From Acidobacteriota bacterium (GTDB lineage: Bacteria > Acidobacteriota > Terriglobia > 2-12-FULL-54-10): 40,103 nucleotides of DNA. The translations under genes and the position numbers were made by a program. This document shows, piece after piece, positions 7,667 to 17,400 of this stretch; within the stretch, counting starts at the first letter, position 1, and each line of letters opens with the position of its first letter. The stretch spans positions 1 through 40,103 of the forward strand of contig SHUM01000031.1 in the NCBI GenBank assembly GCA_009691245.1, given 5' to 3'. The notes below the pieces were generated by a model, which searched no databases, was not told where the DNA came from, and was given only the letters and a program-made list of their open reading frames with translations.

Positions 7667-10165
7667 TTGCGGGATAACTCAATCGTGCGAATTGCGTTTG
7701 TTGTCATACTGGTGTCGGCGTCGGTTGCGTTTTCGCAAACTCCTCCAGCCGCGCCCGGAGCGCAGTACACGGCCACCGTCAATCGCTACTGCGTTTCCTG
7801 CCATAACGAAAAACTTAGGACCGCCAGCTTGTCGCTTGAAAAACTTGACGTCGGCGATGTCGCCGGGCACGGAGAAATTTGGGAGAAGGTCATTCGCAAG
7901 CTGCGCACCGGGGCCATGCCGCCTACCGGCGCGCCGCGTCCTGATAAGGCCATGAATGATGGTCTTGCGACTTACCTGGAAACTTCGCTCGACCGCGCCG
8001 CTGCTGCGAACGTCAACCCGGGGCGCGCCGCCGCCGTGCATCGTTTGAATCGCGGCGAGTACGCCAACGCGGTGCGCGATCTGCTGGCTGTCGAGGTCAA
8101 CGCGCTCGACCTGCTGCCGCCCGATGAATCGACCAACGGGTTTGACAACAACGGCGAAGTGCTCTCGGTCTCGCCTGTGCTGCTCGAGCGCTACATGACC
8201 GCTGCGCGCCGCATCGCGCGCCAGGCCGTGGGCGACGAGGCGACCAAGCCGTATTACGAAACCTATCTCATCGACAAGTCGTTGCGCCAGGAAGGCCGCA
8301 TGGGCGGGGGGTTGCCGTTGGGCTCGCGCGGCGGCAAGGCCATCCGACATTATTTCCCGCTCGACGCCAATTACTCCATCCGCGTACGCATGACGCGCGA
8401 TTATCGCGACCGCATCCGCGGGCTGCAGGAGCCGCATCAGCTCGACGTGCGCGTCGACGGCAAGCTGATCAGGAGTTTTACCATCGGCGGTGAAAAGCAT
8501 GGTCGCTCGGCTTCCATATTTTCCACCGGAGGCACCGGCGACCCCGCGCAGGAGCACTACGAGCTGAGCGCGGACGATCAGCTTCAACTCCTCTTTCCCG
8601 CCACCACCGGCGCGCATACCGTGGCCGTGGCCTTCGCCGAAGCTGACTTCGAGCCGGAAGGCCCGTTGCAACAGATCAACAGTCGCCCCGAGTCACTCGA
8701 ACGAATACCATTGGGTGACTACGTTGCCTACAAAGGCGGCGACCCCGGCGTGGAGGAAGTCATCATCGGCGGCCCATTCAGCCCGCGCGGCATCGGCTCT
8801 TCCCCCAGCCGCGAAAAAATCTTCACCTGCCTGCCGTCGCCGCGCGCGTCACAGAGCCGCGACCGGGAGGGAGCGGGGGTTCCCCCCTCCTCGAACAACG
8901 TCCCCTCCGATGAAACCTGCGCCAGGCAAATTCTCTCCACCCTCGCCCGTCGCGCCTATCGCCGACCTCTAACCGCGCAAGATCAGGAAACGCTACTCAC
9001 GTTCTATCGCACCGGTTCCAAAAAGGCCGATTTCGAAGCCGGCATACAGACGGCCCTCGAACGTATTCTGGTCGGTCCTGAGTTTCTCTTCCGCGTGTAT
9101 CGCGACCCCGCAGGCATTGCCACCGGTGCAACGTATCGCTTGAGCGACCTCGATCTGGCGTCGCGCCTGTCCTTCTTCCTGTGGTCCAGCATCCCGGATG
9201 ACACGCTGCTGGCGCTCGCCGAGACCGGGAAGCTCCACGACCCCGCCGTGCTGGAGCAGCAGACCCGCCGCATGTTGGCCGACCGCCGCGCGCGCGCCCT
9301 AGTGGACAACTTCGCAGAGTCCTGGCTCTACCTGCGCAACCTGCGCTCCATGAAGCCCGACCCGGACGCCTTCCCCGAGTGGGATGAAAACCTGCGCGAG
9401 GCATTTCATAGCGAGACCACTCTGTTCGTCGAGAACTTGATCCGCGAGGATCGCAGCGTACTAGAATTACTCAGCGCGGACTACACATTCTTGAACGACC
9501 GCCTCGCGCGCCACTACGGTATCCCCAACGTCTATGGCAGTCACTTTCGCAAAGTGAGTCTGAGTGACTCATTACTCGAGGGGGGGCGCGGCGGCTTACT
9601 GGGGCAGGGAAGCATACTCACTGTTACTTCCTACGCCAACCGTACTTCGCCCGTGCTGCGCGGTAAGTGGGTGCTGGAGAATCTGCTCGGCTCTCCGCCA
9701 CCACCACCTCCCGCCAATGTCCCTTCGCTGGTGGACAAGAGTAAGGATGGCAAACTGCTCACCGTGCGTCAGCGCATGGAGCAGCATCGCGCCAATCCGG
9801 CCTGCGCGGGGTGCCACTCGCGCATGGACCCGCTGGGCTTTGCGCTCGAGAATTTCGACGGCCTCGGCAAGTGGCGCACCGTAGACTCCGGCGCGACGAT
9901 TGACCCCTCGGGCGTGCTGCCGGACGGCTCGAAGTTCGCAGGCCCCGCTGGCTTGCGCAAGCTGCTCATCGGCAAGCAGCAGGAGATCACCGCCACCTTC
10001 GCCGAGAAGCTGTTGATCTACGCCACCGGCCGCGGTGTGGAGTACACCGACCAGCCCGCGCTTAGAAAGCTACTGAGAGATGCCGCGAAGGAGAACTTCC
10101 GTTTCTCATCGCTGGTAACAGGAATTGTATCTAGCACGCCCTTTCAGATGCGGCGCGCGCAGTGA
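7667..10165 (+). CDS. DUF1592-type secreted cytochrome (planctomycete-type cytochrome c)
   Basis: An 832-residue exported protein with the series typical of this family: N-terminal haem site C42-V-S-C-H46; DUF1587 at about residues 120-190 ([20 protein letters not shown]); a carbohydrate-binding-like middle; DUF1595 ([19 protein letters not shown]); DUF1592 ([20 protein letters not shown]); DUF1588 ([20 protein letters not shown]) with a second haem site C713-A-G-C-H717; and DUF1585 at the C-terminus. The start is TTG at 7667 or GTG at 7685; both lead into the same signal peptide and neither has a strong ribosome site. The DUF1552 gene follows, as usual for this pair. Residues ~395-407 ([10 protein letters not shown]) are encoded by a dispersed repeat arm, so this linker is a repeat insertion. 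The family's substrate is not firmly known. Confidence 0.9.
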   Translation: MRDNSIVRIAFVVILVSASVAFSQTPPAAPGAQYTATVNRYCVSCHNEKLRTASLSLEKLDVGDVAGHGEIWEKVIRKLRTGAMPPTGAPRPDKAMNDGLATYLETSLDRAAAANVNPGRAAAVHRLNRGEYANAVRDLLAVEVNALDLLPPDESTNGFDNNGEVLSVSPVLLERYMTAARRIARQAVGDEATKPYYETYLIDKSLRQEGRMGGGLPLGSRGGKAIRHYFPLDANYSIRVRMTRDYRDRIRGLQEPHQLDVRVDGKLIRSFTIGGEKHGRSASIFSTGGTGDPAQEHYELSADDQLQLLFPATTGAHTVAVAFAEADFEPEGPLQQINSRPESLERIPLGDYVAYKGGDPGVEEVIIGGPFSPRGIGSSPSREKIFTCLPSPRASQSRDREGAGVPPSSNNVPSDETCARQILSTLARRAYRRPLTAQDQETLLTFYRTGSKKADFEAGIQTALERILVGPEFLFRVYRDPAGIATGATYRLSDLDLASRLSFFLWSSIPDDTLLALAETGKLHDPAVLEQQTRRMLADRRARALVDNFAESWLYLRNLRSMKPDPDAFPEWDENLREAFHSETTLFVENLIREDRSVLELLSADYTFLNDRLARHYGIPNVYGSHFRKVSLSDSLLEGGRGGLLGQGSILTVTSYANRTSPVLRGKWVLENLLGSPPPPPPANVPSLVDKSKDGKLLTVRQRMEQHRANPACAGCHSRMDPLGFALENFDGLGKWRTVDSGATIDPSGVLPDGSKFAGPAGLRKLLIGKQQEITATFAEKLLIYATGRGVEYTDQPALRKLLRDAAKENFRFSSLVTGIVSSTPFQMRRAQ
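8851..8881 (+). repeat. repeat family C arm inside a coding sequence
   Basis: ACAGAGCCGCGACC plus GGAGGGAGCGGGGGTT matches the arms of the palindromic element at 17677-17775, with about one difference from its consensus. It sits in frame in the DUF1592 gene and encodes [10 protein letters not shown]. Only one arm is present, so no hairpin forms here. Confidence 0.75.
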
Positions 10166-10168
10166 TTT

Positions 10169-10201
10169 GGTAGCCACGGTGAGTGTTTTTCTCGCCGTGG
10201 G
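10169..10201 (+). repeat. repeat family D, single arm
   Basis: GGTAGCCACGGTGAGTG followed by TTTTTCTCGCCGTGGG matches the left arm of the palindrome at 32501-32585 with one substitution. It starts 4 bases after the DUF1592 stop codon. No complementary arm is nearby. Confidence 0.75.
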
Positions 10202-10228
10202 CATTGGATGTGCGATTCGGCAAACTCT

Positions 10229-10354
10229 GTCACAGTGCCGCGCGCGTCAGCAAGCGGACACGTCGGCAGGGCAGCAATGATGGCGCACACGCCGCGAACG
10301 GGGCAAGGAATGTAATCACACGGGTCCGCTTGCTGACGCGCGCGGCACTGTGAC
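10229..10354. repeat. palindromic element B, 31-base perfect arms
   Basis: The left arm 10229-10259 (GTCACAGTGCCGCGCGCG...) is the exact reverse complement of the right arm 10324-10354, 31 of 31 bases. The arms enclose 64 bases with no obvious gene. The element lies between the DUF1592 and DUF1552 genes and could fold in their shared transcript. Confidence 0.88.
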
Positions 10355-10401
10355 CGTGATCGAACGAATTAGGTGTTTGGCGACAGGGAGGTTACTCCAT
10401 C

Positions 10402-11745
10402 ATGATGATCTTCAAGAAAGCCATACCGCGCCGGACGTTTCTGCGCGGAGCGGGAGCGGCGCTGGCGCTGCCTCTTCTCGAAAGCATGTCGCCTGCTCTC
10501 GCAGGGTCATCATCAGTAGCCGACCCCGCGCTGAATCGTCCGCAGCGGCTGGGCTTTGTCTATGTGCCGAACGGCATCATCATGGACCATTGGACGCCGG
10601 ACTCAGTCGGCGCGCAGTTCGATCTGAAGCCCACGATGGAACCCTTCGCGGCGTTTCGCGATCAGTTCACCATCATCACCGGCCTTGATCACAACAACGC
10701 CGAGCCGCTGCCCGGCGAAGGCGAAGTCGCTCCACACGAGCGCGCCGGCGCGACGTTCCTTACTGGCGTACACCCGGAGCGGCAGGGCCGCGTGGGCATC
10801 TCCATTGATCAGATTGTCGCGAAGGAGTTGGGTAAGCACACACAGCTCGCCTCGATGGAACTCGGCCTTGATGGCTCGGACGTAGTGGGGCAGTGCGAGC
10901 GCGGATGGAGTTGCGCGTATCTCCACACGCTGTCGTGGCGCAGCGAGACTAATCCGCTGCCCACCGAGAATCAGCCGCGCGCTGTGTTCGAGCGCATGTT
11001 CGGCGACAGCGACACCACGGACCCGGCTGAGCGGCGCGACCGCATCCAGAAAAACCGGAGCTTGCTCGACTCCGTTACCGAGGCGGCTTCGTCAATGATG
11101 GCTGGCCTCGGCGCGCGCGATCGCGGCAAGCTCTCGGAGTTCCTCGACGCCATCCGCGATATCGAGCGTCGCATCCAAACCGCAGAAGCGGAGACCGGGC
11201 GCGAGTTGCCGCAGTTTGACCGTCCCGCGGGCATTCCGGCCAGCTTCGACAATCACGCCAAGCTGATGTTCGATCTTCAGGTGCTTGCGCTCCAGACCGA
11301 TCTCACACGCGTGATCACATTCATGATGGGACGCGAGCAGGCCGACCGCACGTATCGCGAGATCGGCATCGCCGACGCGCATCATCCGCTGACGCATCAC
11401 CAGAACGATCCCGAGAAGATCGCCAAGGTCGTGCGCATCAACACATTCCACGCGCAGCAGTTCGCGTATTATCTTGACAAGCTGCGCGCAACGCGCGACG
11501 GCGACGGATCGCTTCTAGACCACTCGATGATTTTGTACGGTGGGTGCATCTCGGACGGCAACAAGCATCTGCATCAGAATATTCCTCTGATGCTGGCCGG
11601 CGGCGCGGGTGTAAAGTTGCGCGGCGGCAGGCATCTGAAATTTCCGGCGGGCACTCCGGCGACCAATCTGTTCCTGACTATGCTCGACAAATTGAATGTC
11701 CCGCTCGACCGTTTCGGCGACAGCACCGGAAGACTGAACATTTGA
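10402..11745 (+). CDS. DUF1552 secreted protein
   Basis: A 447-residue protein with a twin-arginine-like leader (IPRRTFLRGAGAALALPLLES), so it is probably exported folded by Tat. The body matches DUF1552 by its characteristic stretches RLGFVYVPNGIIMDHWTP, LTGVHP, TRVITFMMGREQADRTY, HHPLTHHQND and LYGGCISDGNKHLHQNIPLM. The last resembles the metal-rich end of sulfatase/phosphatase-like (DUF1501) folds. Two ATG codons occur in tandem at 10402 and 10405, with GGGAGG about ten bases upstream. It follows the DUF1592 cytochrome as in many Acidobacteria and Planctomycetes, where the pair is thought to act together. The biochemical activity is unknown. Confidence 0.9.
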   Translation: MMIFKKAIPRRTFLRGAGAALALPLLESMSPALAGSSSVADPALNRPQRLGFVYVPNGIIMDHWTPDSVGAQFDLKPTMEPFAAFRDQFTIITGLDHNNAEPLPGEGEVAPHERAGATFLTGVHPERQGRVGISIDQIVAKELGKHTQLASMELGLDGSDVVGQCERGWSCAYLHTLSWRSETNPLPTENQPRAVFERMFGDSDTTDPAERRDRIQKNRSLLDSVTEAASSMMAGLGARDRGKLSEFLDAIRDIERRIQTAEAETGRELPQFDRPAGIPASFDNHAKLMFDLQVLALQTDLTRVITFMMGREQADRTYREIGIADAHHPLTHHQNDPEKIAKVVRINTFHAQQFAYYLDKLRATRDGDGSLLDHSMILYGGCISDGNKHLHQNIPLMLAGGAGVKLRGGRHLKFPAGTPATNLFLTMLDKLNVPLDRFGDSTGRLNI

Positions 11746-11967
11746 TGCCACCGGGATGCAACCGAGGGCTCCAAGGCTCAAGAAATAATCGGATAATTTA
11801 AGGAAATTGGATTTTCTGGTCAGGTTGGATTCATTGCGCGGAAGAGTCATTCAACGGCGAGCCGCAAACTTTTTCAGAACCGCAAAAACCGTGAAAGTGT
11901 GCAATTTGGTCAGGACCGCAAGAACCGCAAATTTGTCGAGATGTTTGGAGTACAGGAGTTGGCGAAA

Positions 11968-13482
11968 ATGAGACTCAATTGGGAACCCCACCTCAAAAAC
12001 ATTGGGCAGTTCACGACCTCACTATTGGCCTACATTTTTACCATGCTAATGGCCGTGTCGGCCTCCGCCGCACCAGTGGGCGATCAGGCGCTGGCCGACT
12101 TCATTGAGCACGGCGACCGCGAGGCGGCCATGACCCTGGTGCGCGCGAGGGCCGACGTCAACGCGACCCAGGCCGATGGTTCGACGGCCCTCGCCTGGGC
12201 CGCGCATCACGATGATCTGGAGTTGGCGAACCTGCTCATCGCGGCGGGAGCGAAGGTGAATGCGGCCAATGAATACGGCATCACGCCGCTGTCGCTGGCC
12301 TGTGTCAACGGCAGCGCGGCGATGGTGGAGAAGCTGCTTGCAGCCGGGGCCGATCCCAACACCGTGCAGCTTCGCAGCGGCGAGACCCCACTGATGACGG
12401 CCGCGCGCACGGGCAATGTGCTGGTAGTCCGCATGCTATTGTCCAAAGGCGCGCAAGTGAACGCGCGCGAGTCACGGCGCGGCCAGAACGCGCTGATGTG
12501 GGCGGCATCGCGCAGCCACGCCGATGTGGTGATGGCGCTGCTGGAGCGCGGCGCGGACGCCAGGGCGGCGTCGCAGAATGGATTCACCGCGCTCATGTTC
12601 GCAACGCGCAATGGTCATCTGGATATCGCTCGCATGTTGGTCAGCACCGGCGCAGGCCTGAATGATAGGAGTCCTGAGGACGGCACCGCGCTGGTCGTTG
12701 CCGCTGCGGGAGGACATGAAGATCTTGCGCTGTTCCTGCTGGAGAAGGGCGCGGATCCGAATCTTACCGATGCCTATGGAATCACGCCGCTGCATTTCGC
12801 GGCACAGAAGGGCATCGCGGATTTGAGCGCCGTCGAGTACACCAACTCCGTGCGACCTCCGCGCAATTTGCCGCGGCTGGCCAAAGCGCTGCTTACCAGG
12901 GGCGCGAATCCCAACGCCGCGATTAGCAAGGACTACGCCTCTAATACACGCTCGCCCTATCGGCACACCGCGCCGATGAGTCTGACTGGAGCCACGCCAT
13001 ACTTCCTGGCGGCTGCGGCTGGCGATGTTGAGTTGATGCGGCTGCTGGCCGCCTCGGGCGCGAATACCAGGATGAAGGTGAAGGGCGACACGACGGTGCT
13101 AATGGTTGCCGCTGGTTCAGGTCGCGTGCAGGATTTCCTGGCGGGCGAAGAGACGCAGCATCTGGAAGCGATGAAGCTTGCGTTGCAACATGGCGCGGAG
13201 GTAAATCTGGCGAACGCCAAGGGTCAGACGGCGGTGATGGCCGCGGCTTCCGCAGGTGCGAATTCATTGGTGCGATTGCTGGCGGCGGAGGGCGCTGACC
13301 TGAATGCGCGTGATCGCATCGGCATGACTCCGTGGACCATCGCGCTGGCAATGAGTCCATTGGCCAACTATGCCGGCGAACTGCGCCTGCACCAGGAGAC
13401 CGCCGAGTTGTTAGTGGAGTTGGGCGCGAGGATGATGACGCGGGAAGAGTTTGACGCTACGGTGGAGAAGGAGCGGTATTGA
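11968..13482 (+). CDS. exported ankyrin-repeat protein
   Basis: A 504-residue protein. It has an N-terminal signal/anchor (LLAYIFTMLMAVSASAAPVG), followed by about ten ankyrin repeats. Examples are DGSTALAWAAHHDDLELANL, GETPLMTAARTGNVLVVRML and YGITPLHFAAQKGIADL. A loop-like insertion of ~60 residues (SAVEYTNSVRPPRN to SPYRHTAPMS) interrupts the array. ATG at 11968 is chosen because AGGAG lies 9 bases before it and the signal peptide follows directly. The frame is open to 11899, but that part reads like non-coding sequence. It lies about 220 bases after the DUF1552 gene on the same strand, suggesting a scaffold partner of the DUF1592/DUF1552 proteins (inference). Confidence 0.87.
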   Translation: MRLNWEPHLKNIGQFTTSLLAYIFTMLMAVSASAAPVGDQALADFIEHGDREAAMTLVRARADVNATQADGSTALAWAAHHDDLELANLLIAAGAKVNAANEYGITPLSLACVNGSAAMVEKLLAAGADPNTVQLRSGETPLMTAARTGNVLVVRMLLSKGAQVNARESRRGQNALMWAASRSHADVVMALLERGADARAASQNGFTALMFATRNGHLDIARMLVSTGAGLNDRSPEDGTALVVAAAGGHEDLALFLLEKGADPNLTDAYGITPLHFAAQKGIADLSAVEYTNSVRPPRNLPRLAKALLTRGANPNAAISKDYASNTRSPYRHTAPMSLTGATPYFLAAAAGDVELMRLLAASGANTRMKVKGDTTVLMVAAGSGRVQDFLAGEETQHLEAMKLALQHGAEVNLANAKGQTAVMAAASAGANSLVRLLAAEGADLNARDRIGMTPWTIALAMSPLANYAGELRLHQETAELLVELGARMMTREEFDATVEKERY

Positions 13483-13504
13483 CTGGGGAGCGCGGACAAA
13501 AGCA

Positions 13505-13573
13505 GATTCCTCGCTACGCTCGGAATGACAAAAGCGAAAATACCTCCGCACTCTGCTACGGCTTCGCAGAGTG
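13505..13573. repeat. short dispersed repeat and hairpin between convergent genes
   Basis: GATTCCTCGCTACGCTCGGAATGAC at 13505-13529 is itself imperfectly palindromic (ATTCC...GGAAT), a type seen widely between bacterial genes. It is followed by hairpin CACTCTGC-(9 nt)-GCAGAGTG (13549-13556 / 13566-13573). The second hairpin runs into the 3' end of the ferredoxin gene, whose last residues (HSAKP) are encoded by it. It may terminate transcription from either side; no T-run is seen. Confidence 0.5.
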
Positions 13574-13990
13574 GGGATCGTCAAGCGGAATGATGGGCCA
13601 GTCCGCGCGACAACCGTCGGGCTGTCCAGCGATGCGCCGCTCGTCGACGTTGCGCTCCATTTTATTTGCGCCGGCCTTGGGCGGATGATAGCGCAGCCGC
13701 TCGACGGGACGTCCTCCGGCGAGATGTTCGTCGACGATCGCCGCTACATCCTCCACCTTCAAGTGTGAATACCAGACGCCTTCGGGATACACCACTGCGG
13801 TAGGGCCGTGGCCGCATTGATCAAGGCAGCCGCTCTTGTTGACGCGCACTGTTCCCTTCAACCCTGCCTTCGCCACCAGGTCCTTCATCTGCTTGTGGAC
13901 ATCACCGGAGTTGCCATCGAGTTGCGGGCAATAATCTCCCGACGTGCAAACAAAGACATGCTTCTCAAATGGATTGGTGCGATCGCTCAC
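13556..13990 (-). CDS. thioredoxin-like [2Fe-2S] ferredoxin
   Basis: A 144-residue cytosolic protein of the thioredoxin-like 2Fe-2S family (related to the NuoE C-terminal domain). The four cluster ligands are visible as C15-x5-C21 (VCTSGDYC) and C55-x3-C59 (GCLDQCGHGPTAVVYPEG). The family usually ends near residue ~110. The last 35 residues (AGANKMERNVDERRIAGQPDG...) look like a tail, and the final codons lie in an intergenic repeat hairpin. The start is GTG at 13990 with GAGGAG 10 bases upstream. It is 24 bases downstream of the 64-residue ferredoxin gene, so the two form an operon for electron transfer. The partner enzyme is not in the window. Confidence 0.85.
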   Translation of the reverse strand: MSDRTNPFEKHVFVCTSGDYCPQLDGNSGDVHKQMKDLVAKAGLKGTVRVNKSGCLDQCGHGPTAVVYPEGVWYSHLKVEDVAAIVDEHLAGGRPVERLRYHPPKAGANKMERNVDERRIAGQPDGCRADWPIIPLDDPHSAKP

Positions 13991-14014
13991 GGCTACGTTC
14001 TCCTCTGCGTACTC

Positions 14015-14209
14015 TCAATCAGTAAGTTGAATTGCCTTTGATGGACACATCTTGGCAGCCATCTCGGCCAGCTTCAATTGCTCGGGCGTTAATTCGCCCT
14101 CCACTATCGGCACGGCTACGTTCCGATCATTCATGCGAAATAACGTAGGGGCAATGCGAAGGCATTTCACGTAACCATCGCAGGCGATAGCATCCACAAT
14201 AACTTTCAT
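14015..14209 (-). CDS. small ferredoxin, [3Fe-4S] / P450-associated type
   Basis: A 64-residue ferredoxin with ligands C10-x5-C16 (CDGYVKC) and C55-P (MCPSKAIQL). This is the three-Cys pattern of short [3Fe-4S] (Fer4_13-like) ferredoxins that often serve cytochrome P450s or other oxygenases. ATG at 14209 is preceded by GGGAG at 7 bases; the long upstream extension in frame has no coding character. It is co-directional with the [2Fe-2S] gene and divergent from the TonB receptor gene. No P450 is present nearby. Confidence 0.85.
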   Translation of the reverse strand: MKVIVDAIACDGYVKCLRIAPTLFRMNDRNVAVPIVEGELTPEQLKLAEMAAKMCPSKAIQLTD

Positions 14210-14448
14210 TGCTAGTCTCCCAAAATGATTTCCGGGCCCGCGCCAGCGAATCTCCATTGGACTGTGGTGGCTCGCGGGGCTGACGCCAGCCAGCGGGAAG
14301 TATAACATGCGCGATTGGTTTCCGTGGTGAACCGGAGCGCGGGAAGCTATACTATTTAATGCGGTCACGGTCTTGGGCGGAGTTTGTATTCTGCCGCCCG
14401 CAATGGCTCGCAAATTGCTTGCACAACCTGCCCGGAAAGGTACTTCAC

Positions 14449-17400
14449 ATGAACTGTAGTGACATATTGGCGTCCTTGCCACGGGGCCTTCGTTTATTCG
14501 CGGGGTTACTGCTGGTCGGCGGAGTGCTGTTTACTCATGACGGACGAGCGCAACAGATTGGTGGCTCACTGCATGGTGAAGTTGCGGACTCCGCGGGAGC
14601 GCCAGTCGCCGGGGCCACCGTCACGGCAAAGTCTGCGACAGGAGGCGCTGCGCGAACAGTGCAGACTGGCGCGCAGGGTCAGTACACTCTGCCGGAGCTG
14701 GCCGCTGGAAGCCATTCGGTTGAAGTGACGGCGAACGGATTTGCGAAGCAGACGGTGGAGAGCATCGCGGTCAATGGAGCGGCCACGCAGAACTTCAAGC
14801 TGGATCGTGCATCGTCGTCCAGTTCCTCGCGCATCAGTGAAGTGCAGTTGGTGGGCTTGCCCTTGAATGGGCGCAGCTACAGCCAACTGGCCACACTGCA
14901 GGAAGGGGTGTCGGACACTTCGGCGGCGGATTCTTCGCGCGGCATCGGCGGCAGCAGTCTTACTGTTTCCGGCGGGCGACCCACATCCAACAATTTTTTA
15001 CTCGACGGCACCAGTGTGATGAATACTGATAACGGCGTGCCCACCAGCGCGAGCGGCGCGCAACTTGGCTCCGAGGCGGTTCTGCAAGTGATCGTGCAGA
15101 GTACGAATGTAACCGCTGAGAACGGGCGCGGCAGCGGCGGGACGCTGAACTCGATCACCAAATCGGGGTCCAATGATATTCATGGAACGCTATTCGAGTA
15201 TTTCCGCAACAGCAAGATGGACGCCAAGAATTTCTTTGATCAAGGCGTTGATCCGCCGCCGTTCAAGCGCAATCAATTTGGATTCATGTTGAGCGGGCCG
15301 GTGCGCAAGGATCGCACGTTCTTCATGGGCGCAATGGAGTCGATGAGCGACCGGCTGACGAAAACAGAAATCAGCAATCTGCCGAGCACGGAGGCTCGGC
15401 TGGGGATCATTCGTGACTGTGATGGCCGTGAGTTGCGTCGCGTGGCGGTGAATCCGAAGATGCAACCCTATCTGGATCTCTATCCGCTTCCGAACTTGCG
15501 TTGCAAAGGGCCTGGCATCAGCACGAGCGCCGCACCGCTATTCCTTCCCACGAACGACACGTTCTTTACCGCGCGCGTGGACCATAAGATATCGGATCAC
15601 GACAGCTTCTTCGCGCGCTACACTTTTGACGATGCTTCCAGTGTTTCCGGCCAGGAACTTTTTCTATTTCGCAGCCACAACTCGAGCCGCCAGCAGTACC
15701 TGACGCTGGTTGAGACGCATTTTTTCACACTGAGCACGATCAACTCGTTTCGCGCCAGCTTCACCCGGCCCGTGGAGCTGGTCAACTCGCTTTACGATCC
15801 AATTCCGCGCAACCTCTTCTTCGTGCCGACTGCGCGAGACTTCGGTCAGATCTCCGTGCCTGGCTTGAACTCTTTCGGGCCGACGTTCACCACTCCGGAT
15901 GGACATTTCATGACGACGTTCCAATTCGCCGATGACTTGGTCCTGCAGCGCGGCGCACATGGCATCAAGATGGGCGTGGACATTCATCGCAACCTTTGGA
16001 ACATCTTCAACTCCAACAGCAAGGGCGGCGTCTGGACTTTCAACGATCTGGATAATTTTCTGCAGGCGGGTCTGGTAGGCACCGCGATTCAGGTGGCGCT
16101 GCCCATCTCGGATAATCACAAGGGATTTCGCCAGACGCTGGCGGGATTCTACGTACAAGACGCCTACAGAGCGACGGAGCGGCTGCGCCTGGATATGGGG
16201 TTGCGCTACGAAATCGCAACGGTCATCAAGGATTCCTACGGTCGTACTTCGTTCATACCCGACTGGCTGCATGACACTGTGCTGCAAACGGGTCCGATGC
16301 TGGGCAGTAACCCTTCGCTGAAGAACTTCGCGCCGCGCATTGGATTCAGTTGGTCGCCAGAAAGAGATACATCAATGGTGGTTGCCGGTGGCTTCGGAAT
16401 CTACCACGATCAATTCCTCGAGTACGCGGTGGACTCGCAGAAGAACTCGGCGCCATTTAATCGCCGCGTCATCAATCAGAACTTCAACGCTTCCGAGGTG
16501 TTTCCAAATGCGCTGGCCGCCGCGGCGCTGGTTACCAATGCCACGCCGTTCGGCGTTGCCGTTCTCGATTATCCTCACATCTCCACGCCCACCGTGATGC
16601 GCTATAACCTAACGGTGCAGCAGTCGCTCTCCGGTGGAGTGAATCTTCGGGTGGGTTACGTGGGCATGCGCGGCAATCACCTGTTCCGGGGATACGAAGC
16701 GAATCTCTATCCGCAAGCGGTGATTCAGGCCAATGGAGAACTCTGCCTGCCGGGCAATGCAGCGACGGTCCGGCCACAGGATGTGAATCCAACTTGTCCG
16801 GCGGTCGCGGCGGCGCAGGCCGGGCCGCTCAATCCCGCATTCGCGTCGCTGGGGTTGAACTCCACCGATGCGCAGGCATTCTACAATGCATTGCAGCTCG
16901 CCGCCGGACTCTCCCGAAAGCGCGGGTCCATTCAGGGAAATTATACGTTCAGCAAGTCGGTGGACGATTCGTCGCAACCATCGAGCGGCAGCACGACTGA
17001 TTACTCGCGGCAGTATCCGCATATGCGCACGGTGGACCGCGGGCCGTCCGAGTTCGATATCCGTCATCGTCTTTCTTTCAATTACTTTTACACGCTGCCT
17101 ACGGGGTTGAGCCAATGGTTAGTGAAATCCAACCTGCTGAGTCCGCTGCTGGATGGCTGGCGGGTTGGCGGTGTCGTCTCCTTCCGCACGGGAACCGCAT
17201 TCCATCCACTGTCGAATGTCCGACGGCCTGGGTATCTGTTTTCTCCAAACCGTCCTAGCCTGGGGGCTGGCGCGGATAACAATCCCACCAGCGGAGTGTC
17301 TCTCGGTTGCCTTGGAATTCCTGCCGGTGAGGCGCTGGGCGGGCCGGACCGTTACTTCGACCCGTGCGCATTTGTCGCCGCTGCGCCTGGACGCATAGGG

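Noticed and set aside
7679-8671. 330-codon minus-strand ORF opposite the DUF1592 gene
   Set aside because: Antisense shadow; Arg/Gly/His-rich with no motif or ribosome site.
14003-14023. Phrase CTGCGTACTCTCAA shared with 21442-21455
   Set aside because: A 14-base match between two intergenic spots without other support could be chance or a small repeat; not enough for a promoter or operator call.
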